64,000 nt of DNA. It comes from Rhynchopus euleeides. Lineage: Eukaryota > Euglenozoa > Diplonemea > Diplonemida > Diplonemidae. The notes under the pieces are model-generated. The model did no database searches, was not told where the DNA came from, and saw nothing but the letters and a program-made list of their open reading frames with translations. Position 1 is the stretch's first letter, and the number at the start of each line of letters is the position of its first letter. Position numbers and translations under genes: made by a program. The DNA lies in contig OY723309.1 of NCBI GenBank assembly GCA_963210315.1, forward strand, positions 744,001 through 808,000, written 5' to 3'. Positions 21,457-31,541 of this stretch are shown here, in pieces.

Positions 21457-22350
21457 GGTTCGGGGTCAGTTGTTTTTCAGCTGCCTTCGAAGAAGTACTG
21501 CCCACCGCGCTTTGAGCGGTGGGCAGCCTCTTCATATCGGTTCCCAGCACCTCATCCGAGCACCCCGCTTCCGTCAGCACCTCGTACTCAGACGAGTTCT
21601 TGTCGGCGCTCGTGAGGCGCTTCATGCCGCCTCCGACGCGCGTTGCCAGAGACACGCATGGAGTAGACTGCGGGCAGTGTCCTGGCCTTCTTCTTGTCGG
21701 CCTCTTCACTCCGTGTCAGCTTCCTGCCCCACTCCTTGTCAAAGTGGGTGGTGCGATGGCTTTTCAAACAGCGCCGCGAGGCTGCTGTGAAACAGCTCGA
21801 CGCCTTCTGCGTGGCCTGGGATGATGCAGACCTCCTCGACATTTTTTTGGGATACCACCAGGGGGAGGGACCCGGTGTGAGGCACTTGAGTGCGTCCAGG
21901 CGGGCAGGGAACCTGGGCAGGGGGCAGGGGGCCTCATTCCTTTTTGGTAATTTTGGGCCAAAGCTGCTGATCATCAAGTTTCGTCGCCGACCCCACCCTC
22001 CCCTCCCCCGCCACCCCCCTGCACTGCAGCATATTTTATTGGTAATTTTGGGCCAATTTTGACCATTTTCCCCTTGTGCCCAACATGATTCAAGCTTCGA
22101 CTTCTTTCTCGACTCGGGGTATGGTTGAACCCTTTTGACTCATACTTTCCACAACGGCCGGAGAGAGTCCGGAATATGCGAATTGTCCCCCCTGCTTGGC
22201 CACTCAACATGTTCCCCCCGGTTAAAATGGGTGAAAATGACCTGGTCATGACCAGGTCATACCTGGTCATGACCAGGTCAGATTTGGTCATGACCTGGTC
22301 AGATTTGGACCTGGTCAAAACCTGGTCAGTCAGCTGACCAGGCCACCGTG

Positions 22351-23908
22351 TAGAACTGGCACGGAACGGGGGGGGGGGGGGGGGGGTGGGGGGGCACATA
22401 GAGGGGGGGGGGGAACATACGGAAAAAGGGACCCGTGCGGCAGTGCTGAGGAAGGGGGTCGACCGTGGGGGAGTGGAGGCGGGCATGTGGCAGTGCCACA
22501 ACCCACCCGAACAGTAACCGAACCATGCTTCATGGTTGGGAAGGGGAAGGGTATATAGGTGTTGTTGGTGTTGAGAGGGGAAGAAGAGGGGCGGGGGGGT
22601 GTACACACACTCACATTGTTTTTTTTGTTTTTTTGTTTGTTTGTTTTTGGCATCGATGACCTTTGACGTGCCCCTTTGCGTGGTAAAGGGAAACAACCTC
22701 TCACTTTTTGGTATTTTGTTTACCCTCAAACCCGCTTTGCCTAAAACTGCTGGCGAGAGGTGGGGGGTAACCTGCTGGAAGGTCGCCTGGCTGTGCGACG
22801 GTAACCACCGGTTATACCGTTTGATCGTGTCGCAAAGCCTCGCGGTCCCCTCATTCTTGGTGAAACCATTTCATTTCAGGACCCACCTCCCTTCCCTGTC
22901 TGCCACTCAAGGGGCACCCTCACCCACCTACCCCCCTCCGAAACAAGAGGAAATACGCAACACGCTCACCCCCCCTCCCCTCCCCTCCCTCCCCTCTCCA
23001 AAACCTTCCTTCCACCCTCGGGGACACAAATTGAAGAAGGCTCTATAAACTGGGGGTGTGGTGGTGTGAAGGCGGGTAAGTGAATTGGGGAGGTGTGGTG
23101 TGGCGGTGGGGGGTGGGGGTTGGGGGGAGGGAAGCAAGGTAGAGAAGAAGAAAAAAAAAGGGGGGGGGGGGGGGGTGTGCACAGAGAGATTCGGCCTCAC
23201 TTGAGACACTCATTGATGACAGGCGGTGTGTAGTGGAGATGCGGTGGCCCCTGCTCTGCGTGTGCTGTAACATTCTTTTTTTTTGGCGTTTGATTTTTTT
23301 TGATTTTTTTGCGCGCACCCTGTGTACCGTCTACGAGTTGTCCATACGTGCGCTAACAAACAGTATATTTTATCCTAAACCCCTCACACAAGGCTGTGGC
23401 AAAAAAAAACACGGGGATAGGGGGGGGGGGGAACGTAACAAGAGAGAGAAAAACGACTGCTCCCTCATCCTCATCCCCACCCCCCCCACTCCCACATACC
23501 CCGTTACCCTCTCCCCCCCTTCGTGCGTGCACAATACTGAAGATCCGTGAGGCAGAGGCTTTCTACCATCTGACCCACGCACAACTGAAGAGCACAACAC
23601 TTGTGTTTCGGAGAGCAAGGGCACGGGGCAGGAGAGCGGGGGTTGTAAGGCACCACAGAAGAGTCGGGGCCACAGAGCAGGTTGACAAAACAAGCGGGGC
23701 GGGGGCGGGGAGGGGTGGTGGTGGGGATGAGCGAGGGGGGGGGGGGTCACACGTCGCGCCACAACGAAGCGGCGGGCGGGAGGGGGAAGTTTTCAATAGC
23801 ATCCCCCTCCCCTTCAAACCCCCCCCCCCTCCTCCTCCTCCTCCCCTCCCCCCGCAGCAGTCCCTCCAGAGGCAGCGGGGAGGGGTGGTGGTGGTGGTGT
23901 CGTTCAGT
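22351..23908. other. Intergenic with long homopolymers
   Basis: No gene seen. Contains a G19 tract at 22368-22386, further G-runs near 22406 and 23160, and T-rich tracts near 22618-22650. Purine bias is on the plus strand. Confidence 0.5.
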
Positions 23909-24460
23909 CTAGGCGCTGTTCATCAGAGGGGCGCAGCCGTTCTCCAGGCCCATGCTCTTCTTGTAGAGAAGGAAGAAGTTGACGCCCTCCATGAGGATGA
24001 CGAAGATGAGCAGGAAGGTACCGAACCCAATGCTGGTGTCGTGCTGGTCCCTCCACCAGGAGCAGTCGACGGTGGTGTAGTAGACGATAATGCAGATCAT
24101 GCAGGAGAAGGCAGTCATGGTCCCAAACAGGTGGAGGTACTTGATGTACTCGTGGTGCTTCTCGGGGACGATCTTCGAGAGAACGTTGACAACCTGCAGA
24201 ATGTGGATAATGCCAACCAGGGACAGCGTCAGGATCAGCCCAAGCATGAACGACTGAAGGAAGAACTTGATGGCGGTGTTGCCGCACCCGTCACAGCTGT
24301 ACACCCCGCAGACGGCGTGGTGGAAGCCGTCGGGGAACTGCGGCGTTGGGGGGATGTCAATATCCGCAACGGAGTTGTTCCCCGCCATGACGACAATCGT
24401 CAGAATCCATGCGACAAACGTCAGAGCCAGCACGATGATGCTTGCGATCTTGGGGTCCAT
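23909..24460 (-). CDS. Four-TM amastin/claudin-like membrane protein (1)
   Basis: 183 residues from ATG 24460 to TAG 23909. Four hydrophobic segments: about 5-27, 62-90, 105-128 and 142-165. The first loop carries a Cys cluster (VCGVYSCDGCGN) before TM2, and the second loop has VDCSWW. A short Cys-containing tail follows. Topology (TM, large Cys-bearing loop, three close TMs) matches the broad claudin/amastin type; amastins are surface proteins of kinetoplastids. The related gene at 48415-49173 shares the CGVY.C core. I do not see the full classical amastin signature, so the name is tentative. Confidence 0.65.
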   Translation of the reverse strand: MDPKIASIIVLALTFVAWILTIVVMAGNNSVADIDIPPTPQFPDGFHHAVCGVYSCDGCGNTAIKFFLQSFMLGLILTLSLVGIIHILQVVNVLSKIVPEKHHEYIKYLHLFGTMTAFSCMICIIVYYTTVDCSWWRDQHDTSIGFGTFLLIFVILMEGVNFFLLYKKSMGLENGCAPLMNSA

Positions 24461-25093
24461 CTTTGCGGCGAAAGGGTCGAGAGACCTCAAAAAATCAGCT
24501 CAGCCGGATCAGGATTGGGAGGGGGGGGTGTGCGTGCTTCCTTACGGAATACGGCGGGGAGGCTAATAAAGGGGGTGGAAAACTGCGGTTCGGAATCAAG
24601 ACGCGGAGAGATGAAGGATACAGAATACCCTGCAAGAGTTGGACGCAAAAACCTGGGGTGGGTGTGGGTGTGGGTGTGGGTGGTGGTGGTGCGGGGGTTG
24701 GTGTGTGGCAGGAAGAGAGAGGCACGCAAGCTGTCAACACCCTCAAAAGTCACAGTTCTGCATTCCCCCACAGATGGCAGGCAATAGAGGCATCAAGCGC
24801 ATGGCAACACTGTTCCGTGGCTTAAAAACACGCGGGGGTTTGGGGGTCTGCAATCTCTTACGTCGCGAAGCACAATCGAACACCTGCGCGTGGCAGGTCT
24901 GCGCCGCCGCTTCTGAAAGGAAGGTGGCACAATGAAGGCTAGGTATGTTCGGCGCGACGGTTTCTTCCATTAATGTATGGTCTCGTCATAAGCACAGAGT
25001 GGGTCGCTTTGGGAGAAGAGTGAAGGGTTTGGTGGTCTCAGTCTGGTTCGGTTGAACCAGCCAGAGTGACTGCACTGCCCATGCAGGCTCGGG
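24461..25093. other. Intergenic between four-TM gene 1 and duplicated segment 1
   Basis: Contains the leader of the four-TM gene, a GTGTGG-rich tract (24655-24710) and no recognisable gene. Confidence 0.5.
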
Positions 25094-25102
25094 TTGAAGA
25101 AC

Positions 25103-26400
25103 CAAGGACAAGAAACAGGCAGTGCAGGCAGCCCAATAGGCTTGCAGGGCTGCACACCGCCTGCAGCCTCGGGCGGAACAGCAACAGCAACAACAACGGG
25201 GCAGAGAGGGGCTGCCACCAGCAGCACGTTGCCGCCCCGCTCACGGCACGCCGCCCACATTGGGTTAGGCGAGGGTTCGCGTGCCGAGGCAGGGTCGGTC
25301 GGCAGCGGCGCATAGCATGCAGTGTGTGGGGTGGGGTGTGGTGTGCTGTGGGTCGGTGGGTTGGGAAGGGGGTGCTACGTGTCGTCCTGTCGCAGGGTGT
25401 GCGCGCAGGCGGCAGCGTAAGGCACCCCCGTCTGCACCACCGCCCCTGCGCACGACCACGCCATCCACATCACGGCTGCTGCTATGCACCCCAGCAGAAG
25501 CACGGCCAGCAGCAGCAGGGCCACGGCGAGGCGCACCTGGTCTGCCAGCTGCTGCAGCTGCTCTGCGAAGGTCGGCGGGTGGCGGCGGCTGCGTGGCTTC
25601 CTCTGCTGCTTCTTCTTCTTCTCTGGCGGAGCCTTGCTGCCGTTCTTCGGCAGCGGTGTCTTCTTCGGGATGAAGAGGCGCTCGGTGTACACCCACTCCG
25701 CCTCGCACACCGTCAGGAAGAGCACCGTGTTGGCACGCAGGTCTGCACGCACCCTGCGGTACTCCTGCAGCACGAGCTCCGCCACACGTGCGGACTTGCA
25801 GAAGACGTGCAGCACCTGCCGCTTGAACTCGGGGTACACCACCGCGCTTGTCGAGTTCAGCACACCCTGCAGCTTCTTCCGCACCAGGCGCTGTGCCTCG
25901 CGCTCCGTGAAGCGCTCGTTCCCGGCGTAGTGGAAGGCGCGCGTCACCGACACACCCACCGTCTCCCCGTCCAGCGTGCACACGTAGTCCGTGATGGGGG
26001 AGTTGGGCGGCCAGTACCACGCCTGCATCTCTGTCGCCAGCAGCCGCGCCCCGAACGCCCGCTTCAGGATCTCCACCGACATCACCTCTGAGCGCACGCT
26101 CGCTCCCCCCGCGTTCGGCACGTCCCGCACCGCCAGCCCGTCCTCAGACAGTGCGACACGGTCGAACGACGTCCCACCCACACCGTGGCTCGCCTCTGCA
26201 CCTGCACCTGCCCCCGCACCGCTCGGCAGGTACACCTTGCTCACAGCAACACACGGACGCCGCACGTCGCCCGCAAGTGTCTCATGCACACGCTTCACGC
26301 TCGCCGTCGGCAGCTCAAGCGTGAAGCTGTTGTGCATGTGCCGCGGGTGCACACCACGCTTGCCCAGCGAACGCAGGCAGTCCAGCGCCCGTGTCGGACG
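25103..26400. repeat. Segmental duplication, copy 1 (pairs with 52094-53400)
   Basis: About 1.3 kb covering the 3' flank and most of the coding region of the 25375 gene is nearly identical to 52094-53400. Offset is 26,991 bases on one side of an internal variable patch and 27,000 on the other, so only 9 bases of net length difference exist. Confidence 0.95.
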
Positions 26401-26493
26401 CCGGTTTGAGAATTCGTTTAGTCTGCGGTGGCCGTGGCTTTCGCCCCATTCTAATTCTGGGCGTGCCACAGGCTCGGCACGAATTCCCGCCAT
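25375..26493 (-). CDS. Membrane-anchored protein of unknown function, paralogue 1
   Basis: 372 residues from ATG 26493 to TAG 25375; a second in-frame ATG at 26337 (MHNSFTLELPTASVKRVHE) is shared with paralogue 2 and may be the real start (320 aa). The middle contains FGARLLATEMQAWYWPP, then ITDYVCTLDGETVGVSVTRA and QVLHVFCKSARVAELVLQEY. This pattern recalls a protist family with an E..D..xVxVTxA core that could be a divergent nuclease-like fold, but that is memory-based inference. Near the C-terminus a basic, variable patch is followed by a hydrophobic anchor (LLLLAVLLLGCIAAAVMW) and a short tail. The N-terminal 31 codons before 26400 are not shared with paralogue 2. Confidence 0.7.
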   Translation of the reverse strand: MAGIRAEPVARPELEWGESHGHRRLNEFSNRRPTRALDCLRSLGKRGVHPRHMHNSFTLELPTASVKRVHETLAGDVRRPCVAVSKVYLPSGAGAGAGAEASHGVGGTSFDRVALSEDGLAVRDVPNAGGASVRSEVMSVEILKRAFGARLLATEMQAWYWPPNSPITDYVCTLDGETVGVSVTRAFHYAGNERFTEREAQRLVRKKLQGVLNSTSAVVYPEFKRQVLHVFCKSARVAELVLQEYRRVRADLRANTVLFLTVCEAEWVYTERLFIPKKTPLPKNGSKAPPEKKKKQQRKPRSRRHPPTFAEQLQQLADQVRLAVALLLLAVLLLGCIAAAVMWMAWSCAGAVVQTGVPYAAACAHTLRQDDT

Positions 26494-27221
26494 TGTAGAC
26501 TGTGCGCGGCAGTAAAAAGCACGACTCCGTGCCCGTGGCCCCGCAGGAGCACGACGACGACATGCTCGACGGGCCGACGGAGGAGGCCTCGCTCAGGCAC
26601 CCAAGGGAGGCAGAGGCGTGCAACACATGACTGCTATCCACTGATGAGCGTCGCAAGCTATCTATCATCGTGTTGGTCGAAGGTGCGGCGGTGTGTGTCT
26701 AGAAGGATGGCTCCGAAGGAGTAACCTGCATTGGCGACAGTGTGCGGGAGGGCATTTGCATTTTTTTTTTGCCGCGGTGGTCGAAATCCAGCACCCCGAC
26801 AATGGGAACCACTGCCATACACGTGTTTGGGGCATGACAGCATATCGCAACAGCACACACGGTTGGGCCAACCTCAAGAGGCGGCGACCCTCGCCCGGGG
26901 GATGCGGGTGGGAGGGGGCTGCAAGACGCCACGAGGCTAACATCCGTTCAAAACGTTCAACCCACCCTGCCCCAACCCAAACCCGCATGATGAAGCGCCC
27001 GCACAGCGAAGCCGGACTCCACGATTCCCCCCCCCCCCTCGCACGGGTTCGCCACCTCACCGTGAATCAGATTGCATCCTAGACAATTGGGTCCTGACGG
27101 AACGAATGGCAGACATTCACCTGAAATATCACCTCGGAGGTGGGGTTGCGAGTCCCCCAAGACAGCTCTCTGCTGCTGGCTACTGCTGGCTCTGGAGGAG
27201 GGGATGTCGAGAAATATAGTA

Positions 27222-27252
<31 letters not shown>

Positions 27253-27733
27253 GGAGAGGAAGGCGTGAGAATTGCTTTGGCTGGCGCTTTGCATTCGGGC
27301 AACCGGAGCTTCATGTGGGGGATGGATGGGGGGGGGGGGGGGCAGCAAACCCCACCGACACCAGTAGTGTTTGAGAGAGAGCGAGTGAGTGAGAGGAGAG
27401 AGAAGCAGATCTGGCATCCCCTCGCCCTATATGCATTGGGGGGGGTGGTGGGAGGGGGCGTGATTTGCCCAATGTTGAAGGCAAACCAAGTCTCCTTACG
27501 CCGAGTCGTTTTTCGGACGGCAGGGGGGGTAGCTGATGGGATGGGGGGACGGGAGAAGGAAGGCGGGGGGGGGGGGGGGGCAGAACCGGAAAGAACGGAA
27601 AGAACAAACGGGGGCGCGGATAGTTTTCCGACGTCAGAAAAACTCCCTCCCCTCGGGTGGGGGGGTGGGGAGGGTGCTGCATCGGATATGGGTAACATGG
27701 GTCTGGGGAATCGGGAAGGCGGGGGATGTGATA
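26494..27733. other. Intergenic with GA microsatellites and G-runs
   Basis: No gene seen. (GA)n tracts at about 27229-27255 and 27372-27402 and long G tracts near 27331 and 27567. Ends at MITE C1. Confidence 0.5.
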
Positions 27734-28066
27734 TACCGTATACGTAAATATTTTGGAACGTAAATATTATGGAACGTAAATATTTTGGAACGCTGGTGGG
27801 TTGGCGTTCCAGATTTTTTTCGTTCCATAATATTTACAGGGCTTTCTGCGACTCGGGGACTTAGACCAGGGGATCGGACGGCATACAGAGTCCCTGACGG
27901 GACCTACTCGTGCACTTTTCGCGCGATTCCTGACGCAAGCCGTCCTCACCACCGAGTCCCCAACTGGCCCTGTAAATATTTTGGAACGTAAATATTATGG
28001 AACGGACCGGCCAAAAATGGGCCCGTTCCATAATATTTACGTTCCATAATATTTACGTATACGGTA
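27734..28066. mobile_element. MITE C1 (333 bp), termini TACCGTATACG
   Basis: Inverted termini TACCGTATACG at both ends, with outer TA possibly the target duplication. Each arm is an array of ACGTAAATATT and WTGGAACG units. The roughly 150-bp core contains ACTCGGGGAC and CGCGCGATTCCTGACG. It is nearly identical, in opposite orientation and of the same length, to C2 at 31542-31874. Confidence 0.9.
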
Positions 28067-29470
28067 TACACACGGTGGACTCCAGCGGCCCTAGCGGGAG
28101 TCTGGGAGCGGGAGTCTGAGCGGGTGTCAAAGACTCCCGCTAGCGGGAGTCTATACTCCCGCTAGGGGGAGTCTGACTCCCCCTAGCGGGAGTCTTTTCA
28201 CCTATTTTCATCCATTTTTCCCATGATATAGTTACAGTCTACTGGCGTGGGGGGTAAAATCATGGTGGAAGAGGGATGGGGAGGGGCTTGTTTTGCTTCT
28301 GTCAGTTTCCCCGGACTCTGGACTACCTACCTATCCTCCTGGTAGCGGCTACACCTGCGGAGGTGAGCGGTTAGAATTTGAGGTGTCAAAGTGCGGCCAT
28401 CGCCTGTCGTAGTTGTGTTACACCTTGGGCAAGACAAGCCATCCTGCAGGCCTCATCTTCTTCGTCAGAACTGTCATCCCCCTCCTGCTGTGCGCGTTGG
28501 TCAAGCGTGCTCAAAGTCGCCTCGGATGACACGAATGGTGTGAAAGTCGCCCCCAGCGGGATTGGCATTTTGCACAAGCAGAGCGATAATTTGCGGTGTC
28601 CTTCGGGGAACCGGAACAGGAAGTAGGGCGCGCTGATGGGTTCAACGAAGTCCTGTGTGTTGCAGTGCACAAACCCCTTCTGCAGCTGTGTCAACTGTGT
28701 GCAAAGAACATACACAGCCAATCTATGAGCGTGTCGGGTGTGCAGACACGGACACAGGATGACTTCTCTATACCCGAGGATCCCGTCCTGCGACAGGTGC
28801 GCAACCTTCCAAGGCATGCCCGATGCGCGCCGCTTCTCTTCTGCCATCGCAAGATCTCTCTCGTAAGTTGCGGAGCTGGCGATTGTAACGGCATCTTTCT
28901 TGCGATGTCCGTTCTCTGCTTCTTCAAATTCGTCGTTGTTCTGCAGAGGCACTGCATCTTCTGGAGCCCACCAATGATGGAGACTGTGTACGTAGGCATT
29001 GCGCGTTGATCCCTTTTCGGCATGCTCCATCAACCAGTGAAATATATGCCCTGAGATCCGAGCACGCAAGAAGGGAATCCGGGCTGACTCATCCTTGCAT
29101 CCCCAGAAGCGCCAGGGGATGTCTGCATACCGGAAATGCATGAGGTCTGCAAGGGAGACAAAGAGGTAGCGGAACAAGCCCTTGTAGGTGTGTCCTGTGA
29201 CAGGCAAGCACGACCTTCCGGAACTGAGCACCTGTCCCATGCTGCGACACATTCAGTGCAAGGTTTGTACAGGTCTTGTCGAATATTTTTTTGTTGTCTC
29301 ATCCAGCAGGGGTGGAGCTTGAAATATGGGGTTGCGGGCTGGATCGGGTCAGATCGGGTCAGCCAATTTTTTCTTATGGGTTCCCCCCCGGTTCGTCTCA
29401 GAGATTAGTGCTCGGGCCCAGCCTCCCGCGAGGTACCGGAACCGATATGCAGCCCCGGACGCGCAAGGAC

Positions 29471-29553
29471 TTGGTTACAAGACAAACACATGCCGTAGGG
29501 GGGGTCTGGGAGGCGGAGCTCCCAGCCGCCGGAGGCCACGGTAGTGAACATCT
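29471..29553 (+). repeat. Dispersed hairpin module R, copy 1
   Basis: Core GGGGTCTGGGAGGCGGAGC then CCAGCCGCCGGAGGCCACGG, preceded by TTACAAGACAAACACATGCC. Same module at 29631-29716 and 32201-32285. Confidence 0.8.
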
Positions 29554-29630
29554 GTGACTTGCGGGCGTACGGATTCTGTGTGAGTTGGCTGCGTCCTCCT
29601 GAGGATACTGAGATTCCCTGATGTAAAGGG

Positions 29631-29716
29631 CTTGGGTACAAGACAGGCACATGCCACAGGGGGGTCTGGGGGGCGGAGCCCCCCAGCCACCGGAGGCCAC
29701 GGTAGTAAACGTCTGT
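29631..29716 (+). repeat. Dispersed hairpin module R, copy 2
   Basis: Core GGGGTCTGGGGGGCGGAGCC then CCCAGCCACCGGAGGCCACG, preceded by GTACAAGACAGGCACATGCC. Second copy within hAT element M. Confidence 0.8.
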
Positions 29717-30457
29717 TGCACGGTACGGGTTGGGCAGCTTCATTTGTCCTCTATTGTGACTGTTTGAGGCCTGTGCTCATGTCGCTGGGGTCACTTTGCT
29801 CACGAAACGCCTCCTGGTCACCTTGAGGCCCCAAGGCGAGGAGCCAACTTTTCCGGTTTCCCGAAAATCTATATTTTTTTTTCTTTTTACCCCTGACCTG
29901 ATTTTTTGTGAGGGCCTGCAGAAAATCAGGTCAGCTGACCCGAAAAAACCCCCAAGCTCCACCCCTGTCATCCAGTACCCTGATCAGCCGCATGGCGAGC
30001 CCCTTGCAGTCATGGAGTGCTGGGGTGACGTAGCGGGCATTGGGAAGCACACCTGCCAAGAGGGAGGGGTAGCCAGCCTCTTTCATCTCAGAGAGAGTCA
30101 GGTGCGGGTATCGATGCACCTGTTGATACCAGCGTTCTTCTGGGATGTCGCACAGTGAGCATCGGTGCCCTCGCCCCCCGCATCGCCTCATTGTTGCCCA
30201 CTGCTGATCTATACTCCCGCTAGCGGGAGTTGGACTCCCCCTAGTTGAGACTCCCGAAAAGGGTTAAACCCGGTAGTGGTACCCTACCCCCGCTGGAGTC
30301 CACCGTGCAAGGCCGGATCAGCCCACGGGTGGGTTTGAGGAAGAAATCTGGGGGGGGCAAATTTTGCTGCGACTTCCGGTTTCACCCGGCCGAACTCCAG
30401 CATCTATCCAGACCCACGGTGCCAAGCCGTTCGCCCGTGTCGCGATCATTCGCGGCT

Positions 30458-30838
30458 TCAGGCTGCCCCCGACGACACGTTTGTATCCTGCACCTTGCCA
30501 TACTTCGCCCCCACCTTGTATATGACGGAGAGCGCCCTCCTTCCGCATCGTTGCGACTTCCCTGACAGCGAACTTATCCATGTCAGGGAAGACATGGCGA
30601 TGATTGCGTTGGCCACCTGGGTGCTGTGCTGGTGGAGCTCCTTGCTCAACACCGTTGCTAGGAGCCTTCTAATGGATCCCAGTGTCAGCACACTGCCCCC
30701 TTTTTTAACAGGGAAGGCCGTGCAAAAATCATGCACAATGTTCGTCGCCTCCGCAGCCTCGGGACTCTCTGCGCTCTTCTTCTTCTTAATCGACTTTGCC
30801 GCCGGCTTCGCTGCCGGCTTCGTTGTCGTCTTCCCCAT
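30458..30838 (-). CDS. Small basic protein with histone-H2B-like stretch, inside element B
   Basis: 126 residues from ATG 30836-30838 to TGA 30458. A Lys/Ala-rich tail (KPAAKPAAKSIKKKKSAES) is followed by GSVLTLGSIRRLLATVLSKE and LHQHSTQVANAIIAM. The latter aligns without gaps to the S.[IV]T..EI......L..ELAKHA....K[AT]V segment at the end of the H2B histone fold (same spacing of Ile, Leu, Glu-Leu, His, Ala). The preceding helix is shorter than in a real H2B, and the last 40 residues look out of frame. Could be a captured, decaying histone or chance similarity of a basic protein. Confidence 0.35.
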   Translation of the reverse strand: MGKTTTKPAAKPAAKSIKKKKSAESPEAAEATNIVHDFCTAFPVKKGGSVLTLGSIRRLLATVLSKELHQHSTQVANAIIAMSSLTWISSLSGKSQRCGRRALSVIYKVGAKYGKVQDTNVSSGAA

Positions 30839-31541
30839 TTTTGTGAATCAGGTCTGCGAGCTGGGATGGGTGGAAACGTCCGTTTCGTTTGGTGTGGCTG
30901 TACTTCAGTGACGAGTGCCACATTGCATAGGTATCATGGGAAAAATGAGTGAAAATAGGTGAAAAGACTCCCGCTAGGGGGAGTCAGACTCCCCCTAGCG
31001 GGAGTATAGACTCCCGCTAGCGGGAGTCTATACTCCCGCTAGCGGGAGTTGGACTCCCCCTAGTTGAGACTCCCGAAAAGGGTTACCCTACCCCCGCTGG
31101 AGTCCACCGTGCATGTATAATACTTGCATGTCAACTATTATACATGTATAATACATGTACATGCCTGAAATATACATGTAAAATACATGTATATCAAGTA
31201 AAAATACAAGTATAATACTTGCATGTCAACTATTATACTTGTATTTTTACTTGATATACATGTATTTTACATGTATATTTCAGGCATTTACATGTATTTT
31301 ACATGTATAATACTTGTCATGCAAGTATTATACATGTAAAATACTTGCATGACAAGTAAAATACATGTATAATACTTGCATGACAAGTAAAATACTTGCA
31401 TGCAAGTAAAATACATGTATTTTACTTGCATGCAAGTATTTTACTTGTCATGCAAGTATTTTACATGTATAATACTTGCATGACAAGTATTATACATGTA
31501 AAATACATGTAAATGCCTGAAATATACATGTAAAATACATG

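Larger units (their letters stand above)
20108..22350. mobile_element. Element A: 2.24-kb inverted-repeat DNA transposon, termini CACGGTGG
   Basis: Long terminal inverted repeats, left 20108-20460 and right 21960-22350, start CACGGTGGCCTGGTCAG and are flanked by TA on both sides, consistent with a 2-bp target duplication. The outer part of each arm is an array of the palindrome-forming unit ACCTGGTCATGACC, with more units on the right. The remaining arm matches over about 250 bp. The 1.5-kb interior holds degraded minus-strand reading frames. The 8-bp terminus is shared with element B, and CAC-type ends with short target duplications are reminiscent of CMC/EnSpm-like elements. No transposase was identified. 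Confidence 0.85.
29307..29967. mobile_element. Element M: 661-bp non-autonomous hAT transposon
   Basis: Perfect 15-bp terminal inverted repeats CAGGGGTGGAGCTTG, flanked on both sides by the exact 8-bp duplication TCATCCAG (29299-29306 and 29968-29975). CAGGG-type termini with 8-bp duplications are the hallmark of the hAT superfamily. No transposase frame inside. It carries two copies of the dispersed GGAG-hairpin module. Confidence 0.93.
28386..30191 (-). pseudogene. Element B gene, interrupted by hAT insertion M and an in-frame TGA
   Basis: Minus-strand ATG at 30191 opens a Cys-rich start (CSLCDIPEERWYQQV) followed by YVTPALHDCKGLAMRLIRVL. At 29976 the frame enters insertion M. Past M, one 8-bp target copy restores the frame, which continues to a TGA immediately followed by ATG 29252 in the same frame, then runs 288 residues to 28386 (KGLFRYLFVSLADLMHFRY, IPFLRARISGHIFHWLMEH, acidic DDSSDEEDE near the end). 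It reads as one inactivated element protein, probably transposition-related; no named family recognised. ATG 29252 could still drive the shorter product. Confidence 0.55.
28071..31111. mobile_element. Element B: 3.0-kb inverted-repeat transposon, termini CACGGTGGACTCC
   Basis: Left end CACGGTGGACTCCAGCGG at 28071 and the complementary right end finishing CCACCGTG at 31111, each bordered by CA (2-bp target duplication). Arms of about 130-190 bp consist of the palindrome CTCCCGCTAGCGGGAG repeated several times, then a shared ACCTATTTTCA.CCATTTTTCCCATGATA-type segment. Interior minus-strand genes are at 28386-30191 (interrupted) and 30458-30838. The terminus is shared with element A but the subterminal palindrome differs, so these are related families. 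Confidence 0.88.

Noticed and set aside
23396-24787. 463-codon plus-strand open frame
   Set aside because: It runs antisense through the four-TM gene and G-rich simple sequence. Composition is low-complexity with no family resemblance.
31112-31541. Possible CRISPR or direct-repeat array
   Set aside because: Units are overlapping palindromes without unique spacers, in a eukaryotic mobile-element context.
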